64,000 bases of DNA from Neoarius graeffei (lineage: Eukaryota > Chordata > Actinopteri > Siluriformes > Ariidae), in the NCBI RefSeq assembly GCF_027579695.1, contig NC_083596.1:17635755-17699754 (forward strand), written 5' to 3'. Of this stretch, positions 32,407-44,321 are shown one piece after another; positions within the stretch are counted from its first letter, which is position 1; every line of letters begins with the position of its first letter. The position numbers were made by a program, and so were the translations under genes. The notes beneath the pieces are model-generated. The model saw only the letters and a program-made list of their open reading frames with translations, made no database searches and was not told the DNA's origin.

Positions 32407-34338
32407 CATGGGCGTCGCCACCATTGAATGTGAAGGGGACATGTCCCCCTCACATTTCATAATTCTTCGTTTGGACCCGCCCACATTTAACATAAAATAT
32501 TAGTTCACCCAGCGCCGTTTCTATTGCTTCGTGAAAGAATCCATTCCACTTGATCGATAAGAGAAAACACAGAGCACTGAAAATCCACTCCGGGTTTTCC
32601 GGGCGTTCCCTACAACAGCTCACCGCGCGCGAGGGAAGTGAATCTCAGCGCGAGCACAGAAATGTTGGTGCAGTTGCTGGAAAGTGGAGGAGGTGACGTC
32701 ATCCCCATTGCAACCTCACAATGTCTAGCTTTTGCTAAAACCTTATTCTTTTGTTATCTGCCCTCAAAATTAATCCTAGGCCACGTTAAATTAATATTCA
32801 ACTAAACAGTGAAATAAGCTTAGCCTAATGGGGTATTCTTGATTGATGATGAATTGTTTGCAGCTCCCAGATACAATGGACATAAGGACATTCTTTACAA
32901 AGAAGCGGAAAGTCAGTCAAAATTTCCCCACAGGACGGGGTTTTTTGTCCCAATGGAAATGTTAGTGCAGTTAGCCGGCTAGTCAATGTTAGGAAATCTA
33001 TCAGCCAGCTTAACGTTAGCTATCATTTAATTCAAACCCAGTAGGCCTGCCTTACTGTAATGCCAAGAATGAGGTCAAGTCTGCTCTGATGATATTTATT
33101 GATTCCTTGTTTTGTCTGGTCTTTGGCAGTTTTCTGGAAAGTAAGATGGGAAATCAGTGTATGGGGAAGGAATAGTAGAGAGGAAAGTAATGGAGAGAGA
33201 TGGATGTTATTCCAGGTGGATTATGAAGGAAAGGGGGATAAAAGTTATGAAGTGGTAGAAATTGTGGTGGCACCAATATAAGAAGGAGTTATATCTATAA
33301 ATCTATTTGTTATACTAATCTGTAAATGCTACTGTAGTACCACCATTGCATGTAGGTTGACAAAACTGCACTTGTTCATTGTGTGAAGTTCTCTTTTATG
33401 TGTCATTGCTTGACCCAGTGTAATTTTGTGTTATGAAGACTGCATGATGCCATGCCATTTTTGTTATGAGTATCGCTAAATCGGAAAAAAGTAAAATGCA
33501 CCCACTAAAGTCACTGTTGGTGGTGAACAAAATTGCACCTGTTCATTGTGTGAAGTTATTTTTTATGTGTCACCGTTGCTTGACACAGTGTGATTGTGTT
33601 ATGAAGTTTGCATGATGCCATGTCATGCCTGTTCATTGTGTGAGATTATCTCATCTCATCTCATTATCTTTTGCCGCTTTATCCTTCTACAGGGTCGCAG
33701 GCAAGCTGGAGCCTATCCCAGCTGACTATGGGCGAAAGGCAGGGTACACCCTGGACAAGTCGCCAGGTCATCACAGGGCTGACACATAGACACAGACAAC
33801 CATTCACACCTACGGTCAATTTAGAGTCACCAGTTAACCTAACCTGCATGTCTTTGGACTGTGGGGGAAACCGGAGCACCCGGAGGAAACCCACGTGGAC
33901 ACGGGGAGAACATGCAAACTCCGCACAGAAAGGCCCTCGCCGACCCCGGGGCTCGAACCCAGGACCTTCTTGCTGTGAGGCGACAGCGCTAACCACTACA
34001 CCACCGTGCCGCCCTGTGTGAGATTATGAATATTCTTATTTTTAAACATACAGTTGAGTGTCACTATTGCTTGGCCCAGTGGCATGTTGTGTTACATCTA
34101 AAACTAAATAGAAAACACAAAATAAAAAGTAAAATGCACCCATAAAGTCATTGTTGGTGATAAATTGTGTCACATTCATCTCATTATCTTAGGCGTAGCA
34201 GTGGGTTTAAAAACAGGCTGATGAATATATGGACTAGTTGAATGAGGACTTATTGTTGAAAATGAATTAAAATTTTTCTGGCGGAGGACCCCCCGCCAGT
34301 GTGTCTCCCCCACATTAAAAATGCTTCTGACGCCCCTG
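32407..34338 (+). mobile_element. hAT transposon, 8-bp TSD GGGAAATG
   Basis: Ends CATGGGCGTC and GACGCCCCTG flanked by GGGAAATG (32399-32406 and 34339-34346). Near the left end both strands of 'gggggacatgtccccc' form a palindrome. At 32876 a short frame MDIRTFFTKKRKVSQNF looks like the start of a hAT protein; no more of it is recognisable. It contains a SINE. Confidence 0.88.
33650..34014 (-). mobile_element. V-SINE, 13-bp TSD
   Basis: Minus copy flanked by TGTGTGAGATTAT (33637-33649 and 34015-34027), inside the hAT element; the core is shortened by one 'actcacattcac' unit. Confidence 0.94.
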
Positions 34339-34719
34339 GGGAAATGCATTCTGGAAATGAATCACGGGAAGGACAGTTGTCGCGCGCGCGAGTCTCACAC
34401 AGACGATGGCGGACATGCACCGGCGCTTTAAGGGGGGGGCTTCGGGGGGCTCAAACCCCTGGGCCACAGCCAATCAGGGGCCTTGTAATATTAATAAAAT
34501 AAACTGTCGGAATCGTGGGCCTACATTAATGTACGGATAGAAATAAGGTTAGAAATAAATGAGCGCACAGTAGCCTGCTGTAAGAGACATGGTGGATGTG
34601 GTTCACGAAACGAACACCCACAACTGTACCAGAATAAAATGTAACAAAATGTAACGTCACGCACGAAAGCGCGCCAAAGACTGCAGACTACTGAGACACA
34701 AATTTAGAGACTTTGAAAG

Positions 34720-34817
34720 ATGAAGCGTTCACATGTTAGCAGGGCGCATAAAAGGAAAAAAAGAGAGAGATGCAGGTAATGATAGAATCGTTGCCTAAAG
34801 TCACAGACTTTTTTAAG
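34720..34817 (+). pseudogene. First exon of the inserted hAT
   Basis: MKRSHVSRAHKRKKR then, after a one-base shift in an A/G run, MIESLPKVTDFFK up to a GTAAGG donor. Same layout as the hAT 3 exon at 10020 (basic start, then L-P/F-F motif). No catalytic exons remain. Confidence 0.6.
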
Positions 34818-35336
34818 GTAAGGATCACCAATCTGTTCAGAATATCAGCTACTTATCAGTTATCAGCCTACCAGCAACTAGGCTATGTGCAGCTAGGCTA
34901 GATATGCTATGATCTGTCCAACAGTAAAATAAATCAGTTGTGATTTGAATACGTGTCGTGTGATTTGAGTTATAATCCTGTTAGTATAATAGCATATTTC
35001 GATGGGGATAATAAAATTTCTAAAATGGCATCTACTGAAGAAATTGATGAAAAGATTGTAGCCTATAATTTTCACAGTTCGGGCAGCAGACAGTGTAAGC
35101 ATACTGAGGGGAAGAGCAATACAAAGCTAGCGCATATCCACATTTCTCGCTAGCTGTGTTGGGTGTGTTGTTAACCCGTGTGGATTTAAGTGAAATACTT
35201 GAGAAGTTCTGTGGTCAAGACAACGTTTTAAGGTAAGGACGCTTGATTATTAATGTTTGCCTGCCGTGGCTTGTTGTTGACGAAAGGCCCACACGATTTT
35301 GCTTTATGCAGCTACTGCTAGCGTCATGCTTTGAAC

Positions 35337-36100
35337 TAGGGATGTCCCGATCAGGTTTTTTTGCCCTCCGATCCGATACCGATCATTTGATTTTGAGTAT
35401 CTGCCGATACCGAGTCCCGATCCGATACTTCTTATAATCCATAAAAAATAAAGACGAGGAAAGAAACGGATCCAGGATGTTCCTCATTTTTTATTTAACA
35501 CCTTATTTTAACATCCAACAACTCCGTTAGCAAACAGAGCACTTACGTGAGGCAGTTTGAACAATAAATAACAAATTTTAAAAAATAACCTTAAAATACC
35601 TGGCAGGAATGTAAACAAATAAAAAAAAAATAAAGTGCCACAGTGCCAGTAATTTGCTTTTAAGAACGCATCTCACAGTGGTGTACAGTAATTTCAATTA
35701 AGGAAATGAACGTTTTTCTTGATGAAAACAAGCATTTCTACCCTTTCAGGTTTGAGCCCGTTTCTTTTGTCATCCAACGAAAAAAAAAAAAATCTCATTC
35801 TTTGCTTTCCGCTTCGAACTGCTTCCGTGTTCAACTTTGCCGGCAACAGGCAGCCAATAACCAATAGCGTCTCCGCTACAAAGTGATGTCATGCCGCACG
35901 CGTTGATGTTGCTGTGTTGAGACAAGAGGTCTGGTCTCACTCTGTGCCAACGCATAGCTATTGATGTGTTAAAAATGAGAATATATTACATAGATATATA
36001 TCCGATCTCTGATCGGGAGGCAATGCCCGATTCCGATCGAGTCTGAAACCATGTGATCGGGCCCGATTTCCGATCACGTGATCGGATCGGGACATCCCTA
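35337..36100. mobile_element. hAT MITE, 8-bp TSD CTTTGAAC
   Basis: Ends TAGGGATGTCCCGATC and GATCGGGACATCCCTA with many CCGATC/GATCGG repeats, flanked by CTTTGAAC (35329-35336, 36101-36108). A well-known type in fish genomes. No ORF recognised. Confidence 0.93.
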
Positions 36101-36480
36101 CTTTGAACTAGGTTAAGCTCTGAACTAGGTTAAGCTCATTTGCGCTAAAGGATGGGTTTATTGAAGTACTTTGATGTAGCTAGTTTCTTTTTAAAAAATC
36201 GTATGCTCAAAACAGTATGCCCGTGTTCATCATGTTTAACTTTTTTCTTGATGGAGTGCGTGAAATATTGTTGCAAGTGGTATTTCGATGCAGTCATGTC
36301 AAAAAGGCAGTTGAATGCACGGTCTTATTCAAGGAGAAGGAAGACTTGCATGATGCTTGAACATAGATCGGTAAAATAGACCCTAGTAGGACTTGGTTTC
36401 GTGTATTTCGGTCTGTAGAGTTATGAGTTTGGCCGCTGTCCATGGTGTTTACGTTTCATGTGGCCGCTGAGCCAAGTACC

Positions 36481-37548
36481 TTCATCATCATCATCATGTT
36501 CCCCTGTCAAAAGTTAAACTCTCTAGGGGTGCTTCTGCTGTAGCAGTTGCAGCAGTTGCTCAAAGTTTGATTTGTCCATCATCATACGTCTTATCTGTTG
36601 GGTGTCTATGCCCAGCAGATTTTCCCATTTCGTCCATTTGTAACCATTTTTGTCAAACAGGAGCTGCTTTTGCACTTGGTTATTGCCCATCCGGCAAACG
36701 TGAGCAATATATTTTAGTTGTTGTACGTAGCAGGATAGTTTTATATCCTGGGTTCCTGTCAGTTTCCGGAGGTCAGCATTGGACATCTTGTAGCTCCAGT
36801 CTATATCTTCATTTGTAGTGTTCTTTTGGTCAGGGGCATTCTTTCGTTTATATCCACCTTTAATCATTTTCCTTAGGAAGCCGTGCCACACTACCTCAAT
36901 TTTGTGAATTTCACTGGATGATAGTTGCCATGCCTGTGTGCTGTACAGGAGACGAGATCGAACGCATGCCACTAGGAACTTTATACGGGTTTTTAGTAGT
37001 ATTCGGTGGTCGGTTAGAACGTGTTTCACTTCATTCCATTTCATGAATGCAGCACTTATCCTAGCATGCAGGAAGTGTGAGGATTCATCACAGTTGCTGA
37101 CATTACAACCAAGATATTTAAAGGTGCGGACGTTTTTAATATTAGTGCCGCCAAGGGAAATGATACTTGGTTTACATTTGATATCCTCATTGACGTTAAA
37201 AGCCATTGTTTCTGTTTTGACATATGATATTTGTAAACCAAAGCGGGTGTAGGTCTTATCATACAACTGAAGAATATTCTGAAGCTCCTCGATGGATCCA
37301 GCGAGTATGGCCTGATCATCTGCGTATAGAATCTCTGTTATGCAACCCTCTCCTGATGCTCGTGCTTTCGTACGCATTTCTCTTGTGGATACCTCATTTG
37401 GAATGCAATATCTGAACTTGAAGCCTGTATCTGGGTACAGTTTTGATATCTCATGCTGTGCAATCCTGACAACAAAGTCCATATAGATATTTGAAAACTG
37501 ATGGCGATTCTAGGGCACCTTGTCTTGCAGTGAATGTTTGTTTTCATG
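36481..37548 (-). pseudogene. RTE-like LINE, 3' part of reverse transcriptase
   Basis: A 319-codon open stretch on the minus strand (37482-36523) carries NIYMDFVV upstream, the catalytic ILYADDQAIL, FGLQISYVKTE and FKYLGCNV. Coding similarity continues upstream to about 37548 with one frameshift (TARQGALESPSVF). The 3' end is a (GAT)n-like tail at 36481-36496, typical of RTE-type tails. 5'-truncated; lies inside the hAT at 34418-37995. Confidence 0.82.
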
Positions 37549-38214
37549 CTGCCGAGCTATTTTTATGTATTTTATTTTTTAAAAGGACTTGTCTGTAGGT
37601 GTGTGTGTTTTATGTTTACAACACATAGGTCTACATTAGCGCACGCGCGCTTGTGTGGTTATCTCTGGCCATGCCCCTGCGTGAAAGTTACGCAGTATCA
37701 CTGTCCTGTCCGTGGTAATAATCAGAACTGGCTCTGTAATGATAATGCGCGCGTTCTTCTCTCCCTCTGTGGTCGGATGTGTTGAGCGATGTGAGCGTGG
37801 GCCTTGCGCAGCTACGCTGAGCCAAACGTAACCTATCGTAGGCTTCTAGGCTAATTACGCGCTTACACTGTAAATGCTTGACACGTATTGCAAATAAAAT
37901 AAGAGTGTTTTCCTGGCCAACGGTAAGGGTAGGGTTGACAGGTAGCCTATGAGGGGCCTAGCCCCTGGGCCACGGGTGTTGATAAGGCGCCCCTGCGGAC
38001 ATGGAGGAGACCGAGGAACCTGTGGTGGACGACCCTGCAGAAAACGCAATTTCTTCCAGTAATGAAGTGCACCCCTGGCCCTACATACGTGATCACTTCA
38101 GCTTCGTAGAGAAAAGGGGTGACAGTTTCATTATTCAATGCAGGTTGCGTGCCCAAGAAGACAACCATTGCAGCATACAAAAATTCGACGTCTAATCTGC
38201 GCAAGCATGTTGAG

Positions 38215-39064
38215 GTAAGTATTGTCATTGGCATCATAATCACGGGCGCAGATAGAGGGTGGGATGGGTGGGATTCGTCCCACCCAGATTTAAATTCACC
38301 TCATTCGGTCCCCCCCACTTATAGGGAGGAAAAAACGTCTACGCTGTCTTTCTTTGCATAAGGCAAACCTCACGGAAAAATCAAAAGACTAATTACCATT
38401 CGGTTTATTGAGGTGCACAGCAGTGTATACATAACATGTGTCAGCCCTGTGATGACCTGGCGACTTGTCCAGGGTGTACCCCGCCTTTCGCCCGTAGTCA
38501 GCTGGGATAGGCTCCAGCTTGCCTGCGACCCTGTAGAAGGATAAAGCGGCTACAGATAATGAGATGAGATGAGATGACATTTTATTTGCAAAATTTACAT
38601 CAATAATTCTGGTATTACTGATTCAATGTATATTAAATAATTAAGTTTATAGTTCAGTCATTCTCTATAGTAGATAATTGTTTGACTGTACATACAGTCC
38701 TTTTTAATTCAGTTGTTTTCTCTGGGATCTAAAATTTCTTTTTATTCAGTACATGCGTATTTGATCCCTTTAACTTGATGCAGTGTGATAAATAGGCCTA
38801 TTACAATGGGAGTGTATAATGTGGAATAAAACAATCGGTGCTTTGGATTATATATTGGAATTTTTTCTTGTGTATAAGGGCTCATGGGTGTATGTAAGGG
38901 AAAAGTACAGATTTTGTAAGGGCATAGGTAACCAAAGGTTGACATGTATGTACAAGTATCGAGTTTATCTTTGTTAATTAACAGCATGTTGTTAAATCTG
39001 TCTTTTAACCTTAGAGTAAATGGAGTATGGAGAGTCCGTCTGTGATGGTAACGTAGAACAAGTG
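38215..39064. other. Unassigned apart from a SINE fragment
   Basis: Starts with the donor of the BED exon. 38243-38340 (gggcgcagatagagggtggga...tcccaccc) looks like the left end of another hAT without a seen partner. The rest, after the SINE tail piece, is AT-rich with no gene. Confidence 0.4.
38436..38577 (+). mobile_element. V-SINE, 5'-truncated tail half
   Basis: Starts at 'catgtgtcagccctgtg' and runs to the GAGATGAGATG tail. Head and core are missing, consistent with incomplete reverse transcription. Confidence 0.92.
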
Positions 39065-39504
39065 TATTAATTAACAATTATTCGCCGAAGGTGAAGTGAA
39101 TATCGGCGATTATTAGACATACAGGACACTTTTTCGATGGAATAAAAACATGTGTTCTATTCCCTTCGAGCAGGTTCCATTCATTTGGCTCGATAGCATG
39201 CAATACTGTTAGCATGTCACTTATCCTATGTGTATTATGCCACTCTACCCAATGGAGAATGAGCGTTGAATATGGTTTATGATATTGCATGATTGTCAAG
39301 ACAACATAATGGCACACGTTGGAGCTGATACAAATATCCAATGAAAAAGTTTTCTGTGGCACATGCGCAGAAGCATTTCTTTGTTCGAGAAAGATGCGTT
39401 GAACACTCGAAAGGCGACCAAAACTTCATTAGATATTCATGCATATTTGCAAGAGAAAAACATACCAACAGATATTTAAAAAAAACTGGAAAAGAGAGAG
39501 TGTA

Positions 39505-41115
39505 CAGTGGCATGCAAAAGTTTGGGCACCCTTACTGAAAATGTCTGTTACTGTGAATAGTTAAGTGAGCAGAAGATGAACTGATCACCAAAAGGCATAA
39601 AGGTAAAGACGACACATTTCTTTTCAGCGTTTTCTGCAAGATTTGTGTACTTTTGTTTTGTACAACTGGAGAGTGAAAAAAGAAAAGGAACACCATGCGA
39701 AAGTTTGGGCACCCCAATACATTTGAGTTCTCAGGTAACTTTTACCAAGGTTCCAGACCTTAATTAGCTTATTGAGCTGTGGCTTGTTCAAATTCTTTGT
39801 TAGGAAAAATCAGATGATGCAGATTTCAAAGCTGTATAAATTCTCTGACTCCTCAAACTTGTCCCCAAAATCAACAGCCATGGGCTCCTCTAAGCAACTC
39901 CCTCGCATTCTGAATAATAAAATAATTGATGCTCACAAAACAGGAGAAGGCGACAAGAATGTAGCAAAGTGTTTTCAGGTAGCTGTTTCCTCAGATTGTA
40001 ATGTTATTAAGAAATGGCAGTTAACAGAAACAGTGGAGATCAAAGTGAGGTCTGGAAGATGAAGAAAACTTTCTGAAAGAACTGCTCATTGGATTGTTAG
40101 AAAGGCAAATAAAAACCCGTTTGACTGCAAAAGACCTTCAGAAAGATTTAGCAGACCCTGGAGTGGTGGTGCACTGCTCTACTATGCAGCGACACCTGAA
40201 CAAATATGACCTTCGTGGAAGAGTCATCAGAAGAAAACTGTTCCTGCGTCCTAGCCACAAAATTCGGCGTCTGAAGTTTGCAAATGAACATCTAAATAAG
40301 CCTGATGTATTTTGGAAACAAGTCCTGTGGACTGATGAAATCAAAATAGAACTTTTTGGCCACAATGTCCAAAGGTATGTTTGGAGAAAAAAGGGTGCCA
40401 AGTTCCAAGAAAAGAACACCTCTCCAACTCTGAAGCATGGGTGTGAATCGATCATGCTTTGGGGTTGTGTTGCAGCCAGTGACACAGGGCACGTTTCATT
40501 GGTCGAGGGAAGCATGGATTTGAATAAATACCAGCAAACTCTGGAAGCAAACATCACACCATCTGTAAAAAAGTTGAAGTTAAAAAGAGGATGGGTCCTA
40601 CAATAAGACGATCTAAAATGCACCTCAAAATCTACAATGGAATACCTCAAGAGGTACAAGCTGAAGGTTTTCCCTGGCCCTCACAGTCCCCTGACCTAAA
40701 CATCATTGAAAATCTGTGGATAGATCTCAGAAGAGCAGTGCATGCAAGACAGCCCAAGAAACTTGTAGAACTGGAAGCCTTTTGCAAGGACGAATGTGTG
40801 AAAATCCCCCAGGTAAGAACTGAAAGATTATTAGCTGGCTACAAAAAGTGTTTACAAGCTGTGATACTTGCCAAAGGGGGTGTTACTAGGTACTAACCAT
40901 GCAGGGTGCCCAAACTTTTGCTTCGGGCCCTTTTCCTTTTTTGTCATTTTGAAAATGTAAAAGATGAAAATAAAAAATTGTTTTTGCTTAAAATATAAAG
41001 GGGATAAGTCATCTTAACTTTATGCCTTTTAGCGATCATTTCATCTTCAACTTGCTTAACTGTTCACAGGAACAGCAATTTTGACCAGGGATGCCCAAAC
41101 TTTTGCATACCACTG
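39505..41115 (+). mobile_element. Tc1-like transposon, TA-flanked, 'GGGCACCC' family
   Basis: Ends CAGTGGCATGCAAAAGTTTG and CAAACTTTTGCATACCACTG between TA dinucleotides (39503-39504, 41116-41117). Inner copies of 'agtttgggcaccc' at about 39700 and 'gggtgcccaaactttt' at about 40905 give the IR/DR layout. Same family as 1-1110. Confidence 0.92.
39880..40896 (+). pseudogene. Tc1 transposase with several lesions
   Basis: Starts MGSSKQLPRILNNKIIDAHK and ends AKGGVTRY. Lesions seen: an in-frame TGA at 40060-40062, a frameshift near 40115, and a broken stretch near 40604 where the second catalytic Asp block should be. First Asp (LWTDEIKIELFG) and Glu (NIIENLW) blocks remain. Confidence 0.9.
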
Positions 41116-41128
41116 TATGTATAAGAAG

Positions 41129-41234
41129 AATAATATTGACTGCCTTTTTTCATGGTATATCAGATATATTCCATTCAGCCAGCTGAATGGAATATATCTG
41201 ATATACCATGAAAAAAAGCCAGTCAATATTATTT
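41129..41234. repeat. Near-perfect 106-bp hairpin
   Basis: AATAATATTGACTG... 'catggtatatcagatatatt' is followed immediately by its reverse complement, with about two unpaired bases at the tip. Arms are about 50 bases. It probably belongs to the element carrying the exon at 41453. Confidence 0.93.
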
Positions 41235-41452
41235 AAATAGTAATTGAGATGAAGTTGAGGCTATTATTCACCGATATTCACTGAGCTTGAGGTGGATAAT
41301 TGTTTTAGTATAAATACACAGGTGATTATTTTTAAAAATAATTTATTTCAAACTTCAAAAGCAGCATGCAAATGTAATGTGCGCAGGCTTGTGTCACTCA
41401 CATAAAATACTTTGTTTTGAAATCGATAAAATAAATCACAGTTCCACCTTAC

Positions 41453-41567
41453 CTTTGAATAGTTTTAGACCAAACTTTGTAGCATCTTTAGTGCTTTGAG
41501 GAGCAGCATTTTCTTTCATCATTTGCAATTCTTCCTCACTTACAGTGACGAAGTGATCGGCCGCCAT
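41453..41567 (-). pseudogene. Recombinase-like first exon, copy C
   Basis: An ATG exon of 115 bases on the minus strand reads MAADHFVTVSEEELQMM, then APQSTKDATKFGLKLFK, and ends at a GTAAGG donor. Open throughout. The 'T..A...G...F' pattern after an acidic stretch fits the N-terminal SAM-like part of Crypton-derived tyrosine recombinases (inference from memory). Element limits are unclear; 'acaattattcgcc' near 39066 and 'ggataattgtt' near 41295 may be its inverted ends. Confidence 0.55.
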
Positions 41568-41619
41568 TTTGCCGAGTCGCTCAAGGTGGTTATCGAGAAA
41601 TAGTCCAAATCTCTCGTTC

Positions 41620-42033
41620 AATCAGCACACACGATTTCCTATAATCACCTCCGTATTTATACTAATATGTGATGCGAATAGTTTTTCAATGATTTAGCCA
41701 TTAACATAAACCAGTGATTTGCCAATATTGTCAGAACTGATGTTATAGGATGTTTATCAGAACCTACAGATCAATTAGATTAGAGAATTCAGTAATGCTG
41801 TGATATAATGTCTAAAAAATGTCACGCATCGTTTCACACGTGAAAGTCTGAAAAAGAGTTCTCAGAGGACGAGCCCTAGCTATACACTGCAGATAACACA
41901 GCTAACGTTACACGGTATTTCATCGTACGTTAATTTTATTGTTACGTTTGTAAACCGACTCACATTCTGCAGTAATTTCTCAGGTAGAAATGCATCATGG
42001 GTCAGAACCTAAATGCAAAATAATATCACTTTG
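41620..42033. other. No gene seen
   Basis: Sequence upstream of the exon at 41567, AT-rich, without recognisable coding or RNA features. Confidence 0.35.
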
Positions 42034-42044
42034 AAGATGGTGTC

Positions 42045-42420
42045 GGCGGCACGGTGGTGTAGTGGTTAGCGCTGTCGCCTCACAGCAAGAAGGTCCTGGG
42101 TTCGAGCCCCGGGGCCAGCGAGGGCCTTTATGTGTGGAGTTTGCATGTTCTCCCCGTGTCTGCGTGGGTTTCCTCCGGGTGCTCCGGTTTCCCCCACAGT
42201 CCAAAGACATGCAGGTTAGGTTAACTGGTGACTCTAAATTGACCGTAGGTGTGAATGTGAGTGTGAATGGTTGTCTGTGTCTATGTGTCAGCCCTGTGAT
42301 GACCTGGCGACTTGTCCAGGGTGTACCCCGCCTTTCGCCCGTAGTCAGCTGGGATAGGCTCCAGCTTGCCTGCGACCCTGTAGAAGGATAAAGCGGCTAG
42401 AGATAATGAGATGAGATGAG
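42045..42420 (+). mobile_element. V-SINE, 11-bp TSD
   Basis: Plus copy flanked by AAGATGGTGTC (42034-42044 and 42421-42431). Confidence 0.95.
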
Positions 42421-42431
42421 AAGATGGTGTC

Positions 42432-43027
42432 TGTGTGTCTGTCTCCATAATGTTTTTACAGCTGACACAAATAGGAAATTAAATTAGTTTGGCCTGAGGG
42501 AGAATTGTGGTTCTAATTATTTATTTATTTAGCATTGCATAACTTACGACCAAGAGCCATTATCTGTTTTTGTCACCTGCTTGGGATCTGGCTAGATTTC
42601 CAGCATCCCAGCAAGACCAAATGTCTCCACCTTTCCCAAAGTGCATGATTTGAGACCTAAGAATAATATTTTAATCGTGGAAAACAGTTGGATCACACAG
42701 CATAAACGGATGACATGCCAAACGCACCATCACGTGTATCATGATGCCAGAGAAACAGAATGACAAAGACACAAGCCAAGTGTCAAACGACTTCATCATG
42801 CTAGTATACTTTTTAGTTCATTCAGACTAAGAAAAATAGATAAAAATGAACAATGAGCGACATTTGCTGAACAAATAACATGTAAACCAATTACTTTTTC
42901 ACATTGTGCACCACGAAATGGCAGGGGGCTGGGCCTGGAGCAGAAACCAGATGACGCAGATCGCTGCAGACAGGAGTCTGTGTTAAAAAATAAACACTAT
43001 ATTAAAATGAAAAAATAGTCATAGCGC
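42432..43027. other. No gene seen
   Basis: AT-rich sequence with no recognised element. Confidence 0.4.
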
Positions 43028-43040
43028 AGCAAACAATGTT

Positions 43041-43229
43041 TTTTTTTTTTTTTAAAGATATTTTTTTGGGCTTTTTGCACCTTTATTGGATAGGACAGTG
43101 TAGAGACAGGAAATGAGCGGGAGAGAGAGAGACGGGAAGGGATCGGGAAATGACCTCGGGCCGGAATCGAACGCGGGTCGCCCGCATTCATGGTATGGCG
43201 CCTTAACCACCTGAGCCACGACGCCCCCA
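43041..43229 (-). mobile_element. Second tRNA-derived SINE family, copy 2, 13-bp TSD
   Basis: Minus-strand head GGGGGCGTCGTGGCTCAGG, B-box-like GCGTTCGATTCC, then (TC)n and 'ccaataaaggtgc', A-rich 3' end. Flanked by AGCAAACAATGTT (43028-43040 and 43230-43242). Confidence 0.92.
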
Positions 43230-43289
43230 AGCAAACAATGTTAGCGAAATTTGCAGCAATAAACATAGTATTTCTCAACTATGGTCCAT

Positions 43290-44220
43290 CCCTGTGTCTG
43301 AAATTGCTCACTTGTTCACTACTCCCTATATAGGGAATTAATATACAGAGGACTATATAGTGAGCTCATCTCATTATCTGTAGCCGCTTTATCCTGTTCT
43401 ACAGGGTCGCAGGCAAGCTGGAGCCTATCCCAGCTGACTACGGGCGAAAGGCGGGGTACACCCTGGACAAGTCGCCAGGTCATCACAGGGCTGACACATA
43501 GACACAGACAACCATTCACACCTACGGTCAATTTAGAGTCACCAGTTAACCTAACCTGCATGTCTTTGGACTGTGGGGGAAACCGGAGCACCCGGAGGAA
43601 ACCCACGCGGACAACGTGCAAACTCTGCACAGAAAGGCCCTCGCCGGCCACGGGGCTCGAACCCGGCCCTTCTTGCTGTGAGGCGACAGCACTAACCACT
43701 ACACCACCATGCCGCCCTAGTGAGCTCATTGGTAAAATGAAAAAAAAAAATGCTTTCAGATACTACTCCGTCGCGCTGGTATTTACTGTCACACAATTAA
43801 AACGTGCCAGATCAGTCGGCTGGTGGGTTTTCAAAAATAATAAACACATGCATGTATTTTTGTGATAAATCCATATTATACTGAGCGTATTTCCCACATT
43901 AATCAATACAAAGTACCTGCATCTTTCAGTTTTTTAAAATCAAAGCTGAATACGTTCTTCTTTGCCACTGCCTTTTATTAAATCAAATTTGAGACTTTTA
44001 ATTTGATTTCTTTCAGCACAACCGCAATGCATGATGGGATATATTGCTTTCGTTAGTGACCATCGTTGTAAACTACTTTTCGTGATGCATTGTGGGATAC
44101 TTTGAATGCATTATATAGGGTGTAAATAATCCTCACTAAAGTTTCGAACAGCACTACAAAATGGCGTCCACACTATATAGTGCCCTATATAGTGAGTAAA
44201 GAGCGATTTAAGACACAGGA
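43290..44220. mobile_element. MITE with 'CTATATAGTG' repeats, 3-bp flank CAT
   Basis: Ends CCCTGTGTCTGAAATTGCTC and its near inverse GAGCGATTTAAGACACAGGA, with CAT on both sides (43287-43289, 44221-44223). 'ctatatagggaa/ctatatagtgag' motifs are inverted between the two sides. A SINE is inserted. No ORF recognised. Confidence 0.75.
43370..43717 (-). mobile_element. V-SINE, 12-bp TSD
   Basis: Minus copy in the MITE, flanked by TAGTGAGCTCAT (43358-43369, 43718-43729). It lacks about ten bases ('acggggagaac') in the core. Confidence 0.94.
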
Positions 44221-44321
44221 CATGAGTCCTGCACACTATTTAGGTTTAGTTGGATCAGGTGAGTTACACCTGATTTACACCACATGCACCTGATTTACAC
44301 CAGACGCACTCAGTTAGTAAA

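Larger units (their letters stand above)
34418..37995. mobile_element. hAT transposon, 8-bp TSD CGGACATG
   Basis: Ends CACCGGCGC and GGCGCCCCTG with CGGACATG on both sides (34410-34417, 37996-38003). Removing it restores the first codons of the BED exon. 'caaacccctgggccac' near the left end is mirrored by 'gcccctgggccac' near the right. It contains a hAT MITE and an RTE-like LINE piece. Confidence 0.92.
34406..38214 (+). pseudogene. BED-finger transposase exon split by a hAT insertion
   Basis: The exon opens MADM at 34406 and resumes after the insertion with EETEEPVVDDPAENA at 38004. It then reads HPWPYIRDHFSF and, after a two-base loss near 38145, CVPKKTTIAAYKNSTSNLRK to a GTAAGT donor at 38215. 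W-x-Y/F, Cys pair and RKH match a BED zinc finger as found at the start of hAT transposases. No later exons were found, and the frameshift and insertion make it non-coding. Confidence 0.75.

Noticed and set aside
36523..37482. A host protein of 319 codons
   Set aside because: ILYADD and FKYLG motifs and the (GAT)n tail identify it as a LINE reverse-transcriptase fragment.
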